Positions 35,159-45,121 of a stretch of 64,000 bases of DNA are shown one piece after another. The notes below the pieces were generated by a model. The model was given only the letters and a program-made list of their open reading frames with translations, did not search any database and had not been told where the DNA came from. Both the position numbers and the translations under genes were made by a program. Position 1 is the stretch's first letter, and each line of letters begins with the position of its first letter. The stretch is from Promineifilum sp. (GTDB lineage: Bacteria; Chloroflexota; Anaerolineae; Promineifilales; Promineifilaceae), in assembly GCA_020634335.1 (NCBI GenBank), contig JACKBY010000001.1, positions 186,001 to 250,000 of the forward strand, written 5' to 3'.

Positions 35159-35475
35159 CGCCTTTGTTGTTCTGATTCACTCGTTCATCTCAGTCGAACA
35201 AAATCGTGGTTTTGCCTTATCCTTGGCCTCGCAAGCGGCCTGGATTGAGAGAAGGGATGGCCGCATAGGACTGAGAGGCGGGCAACTTTTCCACGCGCCG
35301 CAATCTCCAGGCATTGGTCTTTCCCGAGCTATATAAAATGCCCGTCTTGCCTAAGCGGGTATGTCTCTACCTCTCTAATCTTGATACTTTCTTAATGCCT
35401 TCCCACTAAATCTTGATTTCGGCGCGGCGCGCTGCGTTCGATAATAGCAGTGAATCAACTTTTAGGAGAACTGCT
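35159..35475 (+). promoter_or_regulatory. Intergenic region upstream of kdp, probable promoter
   Basis: About 317 bases without a convincing gene. It holds the promoter of the kdp operon. A GATAAT -10-like element is at 35440-35445, about 30 bases before kdpF, with TTGATT (35413-35418) as a poorly spaced -35. An activator such as KdpE is expected, but I could not identify its site. A TATAAA stretch near 35330 may be a second promoter. No terminator hairpin was found after the DUF190 gene. Confidence 0.35.
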
Positions 35476-35565
35476 ATGGATCTCGGCATGCTTCTAGCTG
35501 GGTTAGTCGCCCTCGCCCTCTTTATTTATCTCCTTTACTCCTTGCTCTATCCAGAGAGGTTTTGA
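35476..35565 (+). CDS. kdpF: KdpF, small subunit of the K+-transporting ATPase
   Basis: 29 aa with AGGAG at 35464-35468. [19 protein letters not shown] and a short [10 protein letters not shown] tail form one membrane helix, with the YxLLxPERF-type ending typical of KdpF. It stabilises the KdpABC complex. It ends 1 base before the kdpA start, in the standard operon order. Confidence 0.92.
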   Translation: MDLGMLLAGLVALALFIYLLYSLLYPERF

Positions 35566-35566
35566 G

Positions 35567-37258
35567 ATGACACCTCTGGAATTCGCTCAAGTCTTCTTCT
35601 ACTTCGGGCTGCTCGTTATCTGCACGCCGCTCTTGGGCGGCTATATGAAACAAGTCTTCGACGGCGAGCGGAATTTGCTCTCGCCACTGTTCAGGCCGAT
35701 AGAGGAACTCATCTACCGTTTGAGCGGCGTGCATCCGGAGCTAGGTCAAAACTGGAGGCAGTACACGCTTGCTCTACTTATATTTAACGTCCTGGGGTTC
35801 CTGGTGCTGTTCCTCCTGCAATTGCTGCAAGGGAGACTTCCCCTTAATCCGGAAAAACTATCGGGGGTCGAGCCTTTCCTGGCTTTCAACACGGCGACCA
35901 GTTTCATGACCAATACCAACTGGCAGGCCTATGCCGGCGAGACAACGTTGAGCCAACTGTCGCAGATGCTTGGTCTGGGCGCGCAGAACTTCCTTAGCGC
36001 GGCGACCGGCATTGCCGTTGTCCTGGCGCTAACCCGAGGTCTGGCGCGCCGGTCAACCGCCGAGCTGGGGAACTTCTGGGCTGACCTGGTACGGGCGATA
36101 CTCTACGTGCTGCTGCCGTTGGCCCTGATCCTGGCTATCATACTCGTTAGTCAAGGCGTAGTGCAGAATTTCAACACCAACGTAACCGCGACAACCCTGA
36201 CGGGCGAAACGCAGGTTCTGCCACAAGGCCCGGCCGCGTCCCAGATCGCAATCAAGCAACTGGGCACCAACGGCGGCGGCTTTTTCAACACCAATAGCTC
36301 GCACCCCTTCGAGAATCCGACGCCGTTGAGTAACTTTCTGGAGATGTTTTCGATTCTGTTGATATCGGCCTCGCTGACCAATACCTACGGTCGTATGGTT
36401 GGTTCCGCCCGTCAGGGATGGGTGATCTTTGCCGCCATGTTGATCTTGATGATCGGCTTGTTATCCATCATGTTTGTGTCGGAGTACGCGACGAACCCCG
36501 TTATGGGCGTTGCCGGAACAATGGAAGGCAAGGAGACACGTTTCGGCATCGCCAACAGTATCCTCTGGGGTTCGGCAACGACCTCGGCCTCTAACGGTTC
36601 CGTCAACGCCATGCACAGTAGCTTCAGTCCCCTGGCCGGCGGCGTCGCTCTACTCAACATCCTTCTCGGCGAGGTCATCTTTGGTGGCGTGGGGGCCGGT
36701 CTTTATGGCATGCTCGTCTTTGTGATCCTGACCGTCTTTATCGCCGGGCTGATGGTCGGTCGAACGCCCGAATATCTGGGCAAAAAGATAGAAGCGCACG
36801 AGGTGAAGATGGCGACCTTGGCAGTATTGCTGCCTGCCGCATCGATTCTACTCTTCACGGGGTTGGCTTCGATAGTTGACTCGGGCTTGTCCAGCCGTCT
36901 AAATGCGGGGCCACATGGCTTCAGCGAAATTCTCTACGCCTATGCATCGGCCACAGGTAATAACGGTAGCGGCTTTGCCGGCCTGAACGCGAATACCCCC
37001 TTCTATAACCTCACGCTGGGGCTAGCCCTTTGGTTAGGCAGGTTCGGCGTCATCATTCCGGTGATGGCAATCGCCGGTAGCATGGCTGGCAAGGCTATCG
37101 CACCACGTACGGCGGGTACTTTCCCGACCGACCAGCCATTGTTCGTAGGTTTATTAATCGCCGTTGTACTTGTCGTCGGCGGGTTGACCTTCTTCCCTGC
37201 TCTGTCGCTCGGGCCGATCGTTGAGCAGTTCCTCATGTCGGCCGGGCGGGGATTGTAA
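35567..37258 (+). CDS. kdpA: Potassium-transporting ATPase subunit KdpA
   Basis: 563 aa (E. coli 557). Ten-helix channel-like subunit that selects and binds K+ in high-affinity uptake. The four selectivity-filter regions are visible, including [42 protein letters not shown], and the later [15 protein letters not shown] and [21 protein letters not shown]. Coupled closely to kdpF (1 base) and kdpB (17 bases). Confidence 0.97.
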   Translation: MTPLEFAQVFFYFGLLVICTPLLGGYMKQVFDGERNLLSPLFRPIEELIYRLSGVHPELGQNWRQYTLALLIFNVLGFLVLFLLQLLQGRLPLNPEKLSGVEPFLAFNTATSFMTNTNWQAYAGETTLSQLSQMLGLGAQNFLSAATGIAVVLALTRGLARRSTAELGNFWADLVRAILYVLLPLALILAIILVSQGVVQNFNTNVTATTLTGETQVLPQGPAASQIAIKQLGTNGGGFFNTNSSHPFENPTPLSNFLEMFSILLISASLTNTYGRMVGSARQGWVIFAAMLILMIGLLSIMFVSEYATNPVMGVAGTMEGKETRFGIANSILWGSATTSASNGSVNAMHSSFSPLAGGVALLNILLGEVIFGGVGAGLYGMLVFVILTVFIAGLMVGRTPEYLGKKIEAHEVKMATLAVLLPAASILLFTGLASIVDSGLSSRLNAGPHGFSEILYAYASATGNNGSGFAGLNANTPFYNLTLGLALWLGRFGVIIPVMAIAGSMAGKAIAPRTAGTFPTDQPLFVGLLIAVVLVVGGLTFFPALSLGPIVEQFLMSAGRGL

Positions 37259-37275
37259 TTTCGGAGACCATTAAC

Positions 37276-39405
37276 ATGACACAGACAGTCAAGGCACCAC
37301 CGTTATTCGACCTGACGATCGTCCGAGGGGCCGTCGTAGATTCGTTCCAAAAACTCAGCCCGCGACAGCAGGCTAAAAACCCAGTTATCTTCGTCGTCGC
37401 CGTGGGCGCCGCATTGACCACGACTTTCCTGATGGCCGACCTGCTGCGTGGCGACACGACCAGCCTGGGGTTTAAGCTGCAGATAGCGCTTTGGTTATGG
37501 TTCACTGTGCTATTCGCCAATTTTGCCGAGGCGATGGCTGAAGGTCGAGGCAAAGCCCAAGCCGACAGCCTGCGCAAGACGCGCCAGGAAATGATCGCCA
37601 GGCGACTGGTGGGTGGCAACGGCCACAGAAGCAACGGCAGCCAGAGGGAGGAACGTGTACCTGCTTCTCAGCTAAAAATAGGCGATCTCGTCGTTTGCGA
37701 GACAGGCGACCAAATACCCGGCGATGGAGAGGTTATTGAAGGCATTGCCAGCGTCGACGAGTCAGCCATTACCGGCGAGTCGGCACCAGTCATCCGCGAG
37801 AGTGGCGGCGACCGCAGCGCCGTTACAGGCGGCACGCGCGTCCTCAGTGACCGTGTTGTCATTCGCATTACTGCGGAACTGGGCAGTAGTTTTCTAGACC
37901 GAATGATCGCGCTGGTTGAGGGAGCCAAGCGGCAGAAAACACCAAACGAGATCGCGCTGACTATTTTGTTGTCCGGTCTGACGATCATTTTCCTGCTGGG
38001 CGTCGTCTCGTTGAGACCATTCGCCACCTACGCCGAGGCCGAGTCCGGATTGACACATTCGACGACCTCCATACCGATACTTATCGCCCTGCTGGTCTGC
38101 CTGATCCCGACGACCATTGGCGGCTTACTCAGTGCAATCGGTATCAGCGGCATGGATCGCCTCATCCAGCGCAACGTTCTGGCGACAAGCGGCCGGGCGG
38201 TCGAGGCAGCCGGTGACGTTGACGTACTATTGCTCGACAAGACCGGCACGATCACGCTCGGCAATCGCATGGCGACTGCTTTTCATCCGGCTCCGGGTGT
38301 CAGCGAGGCGCAATTGGGCAATGCCGCCCAACTCTCCTCACTGGCCGACGAGACGCCAGAAGGACGATCCGTCGTCATCCTGGCCAAAGAGAAGTACGGG
38401 TTGCGCGGCCGTGAACTGGCCGAGCCACACGCTGAATTCGTGCCGTTCACAGCTCAAACGCGCATGAGTGGCGTCGACTTCCCGGCGCTAAACGGCCGGC
38501 CAGCTGTTTCCATTCGCAAGGGTGCGGCCGATGCCGTCCACCAGCACATCGCTGCTTTCGGCGGCCGATATCCGAGTGAGGTCGACGCACTCGTAAACCG
38601 GATCGCCATGGGAGGCGGGACTCCCCTGGTTGTGTCCGAAGGCAAGGAAGTATTGGGAGTGATCGAACTGAAAGACATCGTTAAGGGTGGTATCAGCGAG
38701 CGCTTCGGTCAACTGCGAAAGATGGGTATCCGCACGGTCATGATAACAGGCGACAATCCACTAACGGCTGCGGCCATCGCCGCCGAGGCCGGCGTTGACG
38801 ATTTTATGGCCCAGGCCACGCCGGAGGACAAGCTACGGCGCATCCGCCAGGAACAGGCCGACGGTCATCTGGTTGCGATGACTGGTGATGGAACGAATGA
38901 TGCGCCGGCGCTGGCGCAGGCCAATGTCGGCGTAGCGATGAATACTGGCACGCAGGCCGCTCGGGAAGCGGGCAATATGGTCGACCTGGATAGCGATCCG
39001 ACCAAGCTGATCGAAGTAGTTGAGATCGGCAAGCAATTGTTGATGACTCGCGGTGCGCTGACGACATTCAGCATCGCTAATGACGTAGCCAAGTATTTTG
39101 CCGTCATTCCGGCCATATTCAGCGGAGTCTATGCCGCGCCCGGTTCGACGGAGGGACCGTTGAGCACTCTGAACATAATGCGTTTAACGTCGCCGGAGAG
39201 CGCTATCCTGAGCGCGATCATCTTCAACGCCCTGATTATCGTGGCCCTCATTCCGTTGGCTCTACGGGGTATCCCTTATCGACCGGTGGGCGCTGCGGAG
39301 GCGCTGCGGCGCAACCTGCTGATCTATGGTCTGGGTGGGCTGATCATCCCATTTATCGGCATCAAAATTATTGATGCATTCATCACAGCGCTTGGTTTAG
39401 CGTAA
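37276..39405 (+). CDS. kdpB: Potassium-transporting ATPase subunit KdpB
   Basis: 709 aa P-type ATPase subunit (E. coli 682); the surplus is mostly an N-terminal and loop extension (a Gly/Asn/Ser-rich insert near 115-125). Motifs: actuator TGES in [16 protein letters not shown], with the Ser that is inhibited by phosphorylation in E. coli, phosphorylation site [14 protein letters not shown] (Asp321), [10 protein letters not shown], and [27 protein letters not shown]. Couples ATP hydrolysis to K+ movement through KdpA. Confidence 0.97.
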   Translation: MTQTVKAPPLFDLTIVRGAVVDSFQKLSPRQQAKNPVIFVVAVGAALTTTFLMADLLRGDTTSLGFKLQIALWLWFTVLFANFAEAMAEGRGKAQADSLRKTRQEMIARRLVGGNGHRSNGSQREERVPASQLKIGDLVVCETGDQIPGDGEVIEGIASVDESAITGESAPVIRESGGDRSAVTGGTRVLSDRVVIRITAELGSSFLDRMIALVEGAKRQKTPNEIALTILLSGLTIIFLLGVVSLRPFATYAEAESGLTHSTTSIPILIALLVCLIPTTIGGLLSAIGISGMDRLIQRNVLATSGRAVEAAGDVDVLLLDKTGTITLGNRMATAFHPAPGVSEAQLGNAAQLSSLADETPEGRSVVILAKEKYGLRGRELAEPHAEFVPFTAQTRMSGVDFPALNGRPAVSIRKGAADAVHQHIAAFGGRYPSEVDALVNRIAMGGGTPLVVSEGKEVLGVIELKDIVKGGISERFGQLRKMGIRTVMITGDNPLTAAAIAAEAGVDDFMAQATPEDKLRRIRQEQADGHLVAMTGDGTNDAPALAQANVGVAMNTGTQAAREAGNMVDLDSDPTKLIEVVEIGKQLLMTRGALTTFSIANDVAKYFAVIPAIFSGVYAAPGSTEGPLSTLNIMRLTSPESAILSAIIFNALIIVALIPLALRGIPYRPVGAAEALRRNLLIYGLGGLIIPFIGIKIIDAFITALGLA

Positions 39406-39418
39406 GGAGTTAGAAATC

Positions 39419-39757
39419 ATGGTCAATCAAGGCAAACCTCGTTGGCTGTCACTGGGTCTGATCGGGCTGGCATTTGGTGCTGCATTGATTCTGGAAATCC
39501 GTTTGCCATTTTCGCCGGCCGTTGATTCCCGGCTATTGAGTTTGTTGGTTTTGTTCTTCTATGGTGCGGTGGCGATCTGGATTAGGCGTAACGGTGAGGC
39601 CCTTGAAGGGGAACCTTCACCGCTGGATTGTGTCGGCCAGCCGGTCTTCGATCCCGGTATCAGGGAGTGGAAAGAGGCTGAGAAATCTGAGGTCAGCGAA
39701 GCAGACCCTGCCATCCGGCCCACAGCCCATGCTTTCGGCCAACCCGAGGCGATGTAA
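39419..39757 (+). CDS. Extra two-helix membrane protein in the kdp operon
   Basis: 112 aa, 13 bases after kdpB (GGAG before the ATG). Two hydrophobic helices (WLSLGLIGLAFGAALILEI, ~9-27; LLSLLVLFFYGAVAIWI, ~40-56) are followed by a ~55-residue acidic tail (REWKEAEKSEVSEADPA). It is not one of the standard Kdp subunits. By position it recalls KdpG of Anabaena, an accessory ORF between kdpB and kdpC; I cannot establish homology. It ends 1 base before kdpC. An accessory or regulatory membrane protein of the pump is likely. Confidence 0.75.
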   Translation: MVNQGKPRWLSLGLIGLAFGAALILEIRLPFSPAVDSRLLSLLVLFFYGAVAIWIRRNGEALEGEPSPLDCVGQPVFDPGIREWKEAEKSEVSEADPAIRPTAHAFGQPEAM

Positions 39758-39758
39758 C

Positions 39759-40325
39759 ATGGTAAAACAACTGAGGCCCGCAGTGTTCATGTTGGTGATC
39801 CTGACACTGATCACGGGTATCATCTATCCACTTGTCGTTACCGGCATTGCCCAGGTGTTGTTTCCCAGCCAGGCGAACGGCAGCCTGCTGGGCGATAATG
39901 CGCAGCCCCTTGGCTCGGCGCTTGTTGGTCAGGCCAATAATGATTCGCGTTACTTTTGGCCGCGACCTTCGGCCACGGGTTATGGTACGCTTCCTTCCGG
40001 CGGCAGCAATCTGGGCCCAACAAGCGCAGCGCTGGCCGAGTTGGTCGGCCAACGAGCAACCGCCTTCCGCATTGCCAATGGGCTGGCAACCGATGCCTCC
40101 GTGCCCGTCGAAATGCTCTTCGCTTCAGCAAGTGGTCTCGATCCCCATATCAGCCCCGAAGCCGCGAGGATGCAAGTTGCCCGTGTAGCCGCAGCGCGCG
40201 GTCTGGATGTGTCGCGGGTCGCGGTGCTGGTTGAAGAGCACGTCGAAGGCCCGCAACTGGGCTTTCTGGGGCAGCCGCGTGTCAACGTACTCCTTCTCAA
40301 TATGACCCTTGATCGTCTACAATGA
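39759..40325 (+). CDS. kdpC: Potassium-transporting ATPase subunit KdpC
   Basis: 188 aa from ATG 39759; longer in-frame versions read through the preceding gene. N-terminal membrane anchor (RPAVFMLVILTLITGIIYPLVVTGIAQVLFP), then the periplasmic KdpC domain with GSALVGQ, YFWPRPSATGYG, NLGPTS, and the family block VPVEMLFASASGLDPHISPEAARMQVARVA. Its end overlaps the earliest possible start of kdpD, but kdpD is placed at 40339. Confidence 0.95.
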   Translation: MVKQLRPAVFMLVILTLITGIIYPLVVTGIAQVLFPSQANGSLLGDNAQPLGSALVGQANNDSRYFWPRPSATGYGTLPSGGSNLGPTSAALAELVGQRATAFRIANGLATDASVPVEMLFASASGLDPHISPEAARMQVARVAAARGLDVSRVAVLVEEHVEGPQLGFLGQPRVNVLLLNMTLDRLQ

Positions 40326-40338
40326 TGAAAAGGTGCCC

Positions 40339-43032
40339 ATGGATAATAAAAGGCCTGATCCCGATGCCTTGCTGGCGACTATCTACAAAGAAGAGAAGCG
40401 CCTGCGGCGCGGAAAACTAAAATTGTTCTTTGGCATGGCCGCCGGTGTCGGAAAGACATATGCTATGCTTGAGGAAGCACGCCGGATCAAGGCCGACGGC
40501 GTTGACCTGATTGTCGGCTATGTTGAAACCCACGGCCGGCGTGAAACCAAACAGCTTCTGGAGGGGCTGGAGATTATTCCGCGACTAAAAGTTGCCTATC
40601 GAAGCACGATCCTTGAGGAAATGGACCTCGATGCCGTGCTCGCGCGCCGACCCGATGTGGTGCTGGTCGATGAACTGGCCCACACCAATGCCCCCGGCGT
40701 GCGCCATGCCAAGCGATACCAGGATGTGCTGGATATCCTGGAGGCGGGGATCGACGTTTACACGACGGTCAATGTCCAGCATTTCGATAGTCGAGCCGAT
40801 GCGGTGCGCCAGATCACCGGTATTACCATCCACGAAACCGTGCCCGACACGCTTCTCGAACTGGCCGACGATATCGAACTTATAGACTTGACGCCGGAGG
40901 AGTTGCGCAAGCGCCTGTTCGAGGGCAAGGTTTATACGGCGGAACGCATCAAGGTCGCTGCGGACAATTTCTTTCGTCTAGGTAATCTGACAGCCTTACG
41001 AATGATGGCTTTGCGGCTGACGGCCGAGCGCGTCGACCACCAGCTCCAGGACTACATGGAACTGAAGCGCATCGCCGGACCGTGGAAGTCCGGCGAGCGG
41101 CTGTTGGTTGCCTTTGGTCCCAGCCCGTTTTCCGAAAGACTCATCCGCTGGACGCGACGGATGGCCTACAACCTGGAAGCGCCCTGGATGGCTGTGTTCG
41201 TTGAGACATCGACGCCACTCTCCGAGGAGGCGCAGGCAATGTTGAATCGCCATTTTGATCTAGCCCGCTCGCTCGGAGCGGAAGTCATGACCATTGCCGG
41301 GGAAAACGTCTCAGACGCCTTGCTGGCCTTGGCCCGCCAGCGCAATATCACCCAGATCGTCATAGGCAAGCCGCTACGCAAGCGATGGGCCGAGATTCTC
41401 AGTGGCACTTCCCACGTTGACCGGCTTATCCGCAACAGCGGTGATATCGATGTCTATATTGTGACTGGAGATGAGGCCCAGGGCACCCGCTCCAATGTCA
41501 TCCTGCCGTCGCTGCCAAAAATCGACAGGCATGACGGCTGGCAGCGCTATTTGCTAGCCACCGGAGCGATCGGGCTGGTAACGCTGATCGATTTTCTCAT
41601 CGTGCCAATCGCCGGCTATCAGCTCGTGGGCCTGACGGATTTGCTGGCCGTGCTGCTGATCGCCGTCTACATCGGCCGCGGCCCAGCTCTGTTGGCCGCA
41701 GCCCTCAGCGCCCTGAGCTGGAATTTCCTGTTCATCGTGCCGCGCTTCACACTGCAAATCTTTTTACCGCAAGATTTTGCTCTGCTGCTGCTCTACTTCG
41801 CCATCGCTCTCTTCGCCGGTAACCTGGCGGCCCGATTGCGCATCCGCGAGCAACAGGCTCTATTCAATGCCGAACGCAATATGGCCCTCTTTACGTTAAC
41901 CAATGAGACGGCCAGCGCCATCGATATGGATGCGGTCCTGAATACGGCTGTCGTCCAGGTTAGCAGAGTCTTCGGCGCAGAGGTTGCCATCCTGTTGCCA
42001 CGACCCGCAGGCGAGGGTATTGAGCCGCACCCGAGCAGCTCGCTTCAGATGGATGAAAAAGAAAAGGGTGTAGCTGGCTGGGTTTACGAATATGGCCGCG
42101 TTGCCGGCCGTAATACCGATACCCTGCCGAACGCCTCGGCCCGTTATTACCCGTTACGGACGCCAAGCGGGATCGTCGGTGTCATTGGCATCCGGCGGCG
42201 CTCGAGGGAGCGCCTGCCGTTCGATCAGGAATCCTTGCTGGAGACGTTCATCGGTCAGATCGCCCTAGCGGTCGAGCGTGAGATGCTGGATGAGGCCGCC
42301 GCACAGGCTACTCTTCTCCGAGAGTCAGAGCGCTTGTCGGCCGCACTGCTTAATTCGATATCGCACGAACTGCGCACGCCTATCGCTTCTGTTCGGGGCG
42401 CTTCTGATAGCTTGCTTCAGCCGGGACCAGCCCTCAGCGAGGATATCCGTCGCCAATTGGCCCGTGATATACTCGACGCTTCCGAGAGGCTGAATCGTCT
42501 GGTGGAGAACTTGCTCGACATGTCTCGTCTGGAAAGCGGCCGATTACAGTTAAAGCGCGAATGGTGCGACGTGCGCGAGATCGTCGGTGTTGCCGCTCAT
42601 CGATTGGAAACTTGCCTATCGGAGAGGCTGCTGACGATTGACGTCCAGTTCGATCTGCCTCTGGTGAAACTCGACTTCGTTCTGATCGAACAGGTTTTAG
42701 TCAATTTGCTCGATAATGCTTGTGCTTATACACAACCCGGCACTCACATCCAGATTAAGGCACGCAAGCGCGATGAATCCTGCGAGATCACCGTCTCGAA
42801 CGATGGCCCGCCCATACCGGTCGCCGATCTAGAGCGCGTCTTTGACAAGTTCTACCGTGTCCCTGGTCTGAACATCACCGGTACGGGACTGGGATTGCCA
42901 ATCTCGCGTGGCTTGGTAGAAGCACACGGCGGCACGCTGGTGGCCGAAAATTGCGCCAAGGATGGTGTGCGGTTTACGATTCGACTACCCATGATTGGTG
43001 AACCCCCGCCGGTCAGGGAGGCCCTGTCGTGA
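40339..43032 (+). CDS. kdpD: Sensor histidine kinase KdpD
   Basis: 897 aa from ATG 40339 (MDNKRPDPDALL), the usual beginning of the family. Domains: N-terminal KdpD ATP-binding domain with LFFGMAAGVGKTYAMLEEA and DELAHTNAPGVRHAKRYQD, a USP-like domain (~250-380), four membrane helices (~400-500), a GAF domain (~525-640), HisKA with SISHELRTPIAS (phospho-His676), and HATPase with NLLDNACAYTQ and TGLGLPISRGLVEAHGG. All kinase elements are intact. It senses low K+ or ionic stress and phosphorylates KdpE. The stop overlaps the kdpE start. Confidence 0.96.
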   Translation: MDNKRPDPDALLATIYKEEKRLRRGKLKLFFGMAAGVGKTYAMLEEARRIKADGVDLIVGYVETHGRRETKQLLEGLEIIPRLKVAYRSTILEEMDLDAVLARRPDVVLVDELAHTNAPGVRHAKRYQDVLDILEAGIDVYTTVNVQHFDSRADAVRQITGITIHETVPDTLLELADDIELIDLTPEELRKRLFEGKVYTAERIKVAADNFFRLGNLTALRMMALRLTAERVDHQLQDYMELKRIAGPWKSGERLLVAFGPSPFSERLIRWTRRMAYNLEAPWMAVFVETSTPLSEEAQAMLNRHFDLARSLGAEVMTIAGENVSDALLALARQRNITQIVIGKPLRKRWAEILSGTSHVDRLIRNSGDIDVYIVTGDEAQGTRSNVILPSLPKIDRHDGWQRYLLATGAIGLVTLIDFLIVPIAGYQLVGLTDLLAVLLIAVYIGRGPALLAAALSALSWNFLFIVPRFTLQIFLPQDFALLLLYFAIALFAGNLAARLRIREQQALFNAERNMALFTLTNETASAIDMDAVLNTAVVQVSRVFGAEVAILLPRPAGEGIEPHPSSSLQMDEKEKGVAGWVYEYGRVAGRNTDTLPNASARYYPLRTPSGIVGVIGIRRRSRERLPFDQESLLETFIGQIALAVEREMLDEAAAQATLLRESERLSAALLNSISHELRTPIASVRGASDSLLQPGPALSEDIRRQLARDILDASERLNRLVENLLDMSRLESGRLQLKREWCDVREIVGVAAHRLETCLSERLLTIDVQFDLPLVKLDFVLIEQVLVNLLDNACAYTQPGTHIQIKARKRDESCEITVSNDGPPIPVADLERVFDKFYRVPGLNITGTGLGLPISRGLVEAHGGTLVAENCAKDGVRFTIRLPMIGEPPPVREALS

Positions 43033-43715
43033 GCTCGGGGCCACGCGTTCTGGTGATCGACGACGAGATCCAGATTCGCCGCTTCCTGCGCATCAGTCTG
43101 GAGGCTAACCATTACGAGGTTTACGAGGTCGGCAATGGTCTAGAAGGCATCAGCCGGGCCGCACAACTCCGGCCTGACCTGATTATTCTCGACATGGGAT
43201 TGCCCGATATTGACGGGCTGGAAGTGTTGCGACGTCTGCGGGAGTGGACAACAACGCCGACGATTATCCTTTCCGTGCGCGACGCCGATGAAGACAAGGT
43301 GGCGGCTCTAGACTCGGGCGCGGATGACTATCTGACCAAGCCCTTCAGTCTAGAAGAACTTATGGCGCGCATGCGTGTCGCCCAGCGACATGCCCAGCCG
43401 GGACCGCAGCCGACCGTCTTCACTTGCGGCAACGTGTCGATCGATCTGGCCCATCGTCAGGTGACGAAGAACGGCGAACAGGTACGACTAACGCCCACAG
43501 AGTATGCTCTGTTACGTCAACTCGTCCAGCATGCCGGTCGCGTGCTCACTCACAAGCAAATTCTCAAGGAAGTGTGGGGACCGGAATATATGGAAGAGAC
43601 TCACTATTTGCGTGTATATTTCGCCCAATTGCGCCAGAAGTTGGAAGATGACCCATCACTACCTGGTCTAATCTTGACGGAGCCGGGTGTGGGTTATCGC
43701 CTTGCCACCGATTAA
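43029..43715 (+). CDS. kdpE: Response regulator KdpE
   Basis: 228 aa, GTG start overlapping the kdpD stop (GTGA). OmpR/PhoB-type regulator. The receiver domain has VIDDE, phospho-Asp55 in LIILDMGLPDIDGLE and Lys104 in LTKPFS. The C-terminal winged helix has LTPTEYALLRQLVQHAGRVLTHKQILKEVWG and LRVYFAQLRQKLEDDP. It activates the kdp promoter upstream. The last gene of the kdp operon. Confidence 0.95.
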   Translation: MSSGPRVLVIDDEIQIRRFLRISLEANHYEVYEVGNGLEGISRAAQLRPDLIILDMGLPDIDGLEVLRRLREWTTTPTIILSVRDADEDKVAALDSGADDYLTKPFSLEELMARMRVAQRHAQPGPQPTVFTCGNVSIDLAHRQVTKNGEQVRLTPTEYALLRQLVQHAGRVLTHKQILKEVWGPEYMEETHYLRVYFAQLRQKLEDDPSLPGLILTEPGVGYRLATD

Positions 43716-43855
43716 CCTGGTTGGTTTATACCCGTCTGTGGTGGTCGAAAGCGAAACATCATCTCTCCTTCCTTGCGGAAGGCCCCACCAGGTTCTCTAC
43801 AAGTCGGCCTTGCTCAAACACCATCTTGCAGGCTCCCGCTAGTCTTCCATTAACT

Positions 43856-44758
43856 CTACGGCACTTCCCTTCCCGCCGACGCCTCCCAGATGATAAACCA
43901 CTGCTGCCGGTCGAGGGCGATGCTCTCGGCCATGACCGCCTCGCGCAGCCGCTCGATCTTGCCCGTACCCATGACCGGTAGCACCCGCGCCGGGTGGCGC
44001 AGCAGCCAGGCCAGCGCCACCCCACCGACCGGCGCGCCCACCTCGCGGCCGACCGCCTCCAGCGCCTCCCGCACCCGGCGTGCCCGCTCATCATCGGCGT
44101 TGAATAAACGGCCGCCCGCCACCGGCGACCAGACCATTGGTGGCACACGCCATTGTTGCAATTGATCCAGCGTGCCGTCGTGGAGCGGTGCCAGATACAG
44201 CGGCGACAATTCGATCTGATTGGTCACCAGCGGAAAGTCGAGGCGGGATTGCAATAGCTCAAACTGCCGAGGCGTGAAGTTGCTGACCCCGGCATGACGG
44301 ATTTTGCCCGACCGCCGCAAGGCGACCAGCGCCTCGGCCACCTCGTCGGCGTCCATCAACGGGTCGGGCCGGTGGACGAGCAGCAGGTCGAGCGTGTCCG
44401 TGTGCAGATTGCGCAGGGAACGTTCGGCCGAGGCGATGATGTGGTCGCGGCTGGTGTCATAGTGGTGGACGCGCGTGGCCGGCCGGTTGGGCGACACCAG
44501 TTGGATGCCGCACTTGGTCACCAACTCGATGCGGTTGCGCAGCGACGGCTCGGCGGCCAACGCCCGGCCGAATAACTCCTCGCAGGTGTAGCTGCCGTAG
44601 ATGTCGGCATGGTCGAAGGTAGTGATGCCCAGGTCGAGGCATTCAGCGATGAAAGCACGCAGGGCGGACGTATCCATGCCCCACTCGTGCAAGCGCATCA
44701 CGCCGGCCACGATGCGCGAGAAGGTCGGGCCACTGTCAGTCAGCTGGATTCTGGTCAT
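43856..44758 (-). CDS. Aldo/keto reductase (YdhF-like)
   Basis: 300 aa TIM-barrel NADPH-dependent oxidoreductase. Catalytic tetrad: Asp and Tyr in TTFDHADIYGSYTCEE, Lys in LVTKCGIQ, His in LLLVHRPDPLMD. Further marks are HAGVSNFTPRQFELLQSR and the C-terminal APVGGVALAWLLRHPARVLPVMGTGKIERL. Its pattern fits the YdhF/AKR11-type group of E. coli. Substrate unknown. It is convergent with kdpE and unrelated to it. Confidence 0.92.
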   Translation of the reverse strand: MTRIQLTDSGPTFSRIVAGVMRLHEWGMDTSALRAFIAECLDLGITTFDHADIYGSYTCEELFGRALAAEPSLRNRIELVTKCGIQLVSPNRPATRVHHYDTSRDHIIASAERSLRNLHTDTLDLLLVHRPDPLMDADEVAEALVALRRSGKIRHAGVSNFTPRQFELLQSRLDFPLVTNQIELSPLYLAPLHDGTLDQLQQWRVPPMVWSPVAGGRLFNADDERARRVREALEAVGREVGAPVGGVALAWLLRHPARVLPVMGTGKIERLREAVMAESIALDRQQWFIIWEASAGREVP

Positions 44759-45121
44759 AACGGTTATTGCTCCCTCATGCAGTTGCTAGGGTATAGTATA
44801 GTTCAGTTTACCGCACCTTAAAAGGCGGGGCATGTGGCGTTTTTCAGTAATCGACCGCTCTCCGTAGCGCCGGTTTCTTAACCGGCTCCGCAGCCCAGCT
44901 CGTTCTCGGTCGCCGGATTAGAACCCGGCGTTACACCTCGACAATTGAGAAACTCTGGCGGGGCATGTAGAAATTTTCCGCGGTCGTCAGATTAGACGCA
45001 TGGGCAAGACAGAGCCGCCACCAATGCCTTTTATTGTGCAGAACATCGGGTGGCCGCCCTGCGGCGGTCTGTGGAGCAACGATAGGGAACAAGACCACCC
45101 ATCGGAGGTTTATTGAGGAGA
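44759..45121. other. Gene-free intergenic region with two related palindromes
   Basis: No ORF with coding character. GCCGGTT (44869-44875) / AACCGGC (44880-44886) with loop TCTT, and an imperfect second copy around CGCCGGATTAGAACCCGGCG (44913-44932), lie between the divergent genes. Similar GCGCCGGTTT...CCGGCG stems are used in the leader at 48149-48168. They look like members of a dispersed palindrome family. Both promoters for the flanking genes should lie here, but I could not point to them. Confidence 0.5.

Noticed and set aside
35118..35336. 72-codon ORF between the fluoride operon and kdp
   Set aside because: No ribosome binding site, no domain, starts inside the DUF190/CBS gene in another frame.
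40309..40338. Earlier start for kdpD
   Set aside because: It overlaps kdpC and adds residues before the normal family start MDNKRPDPD.
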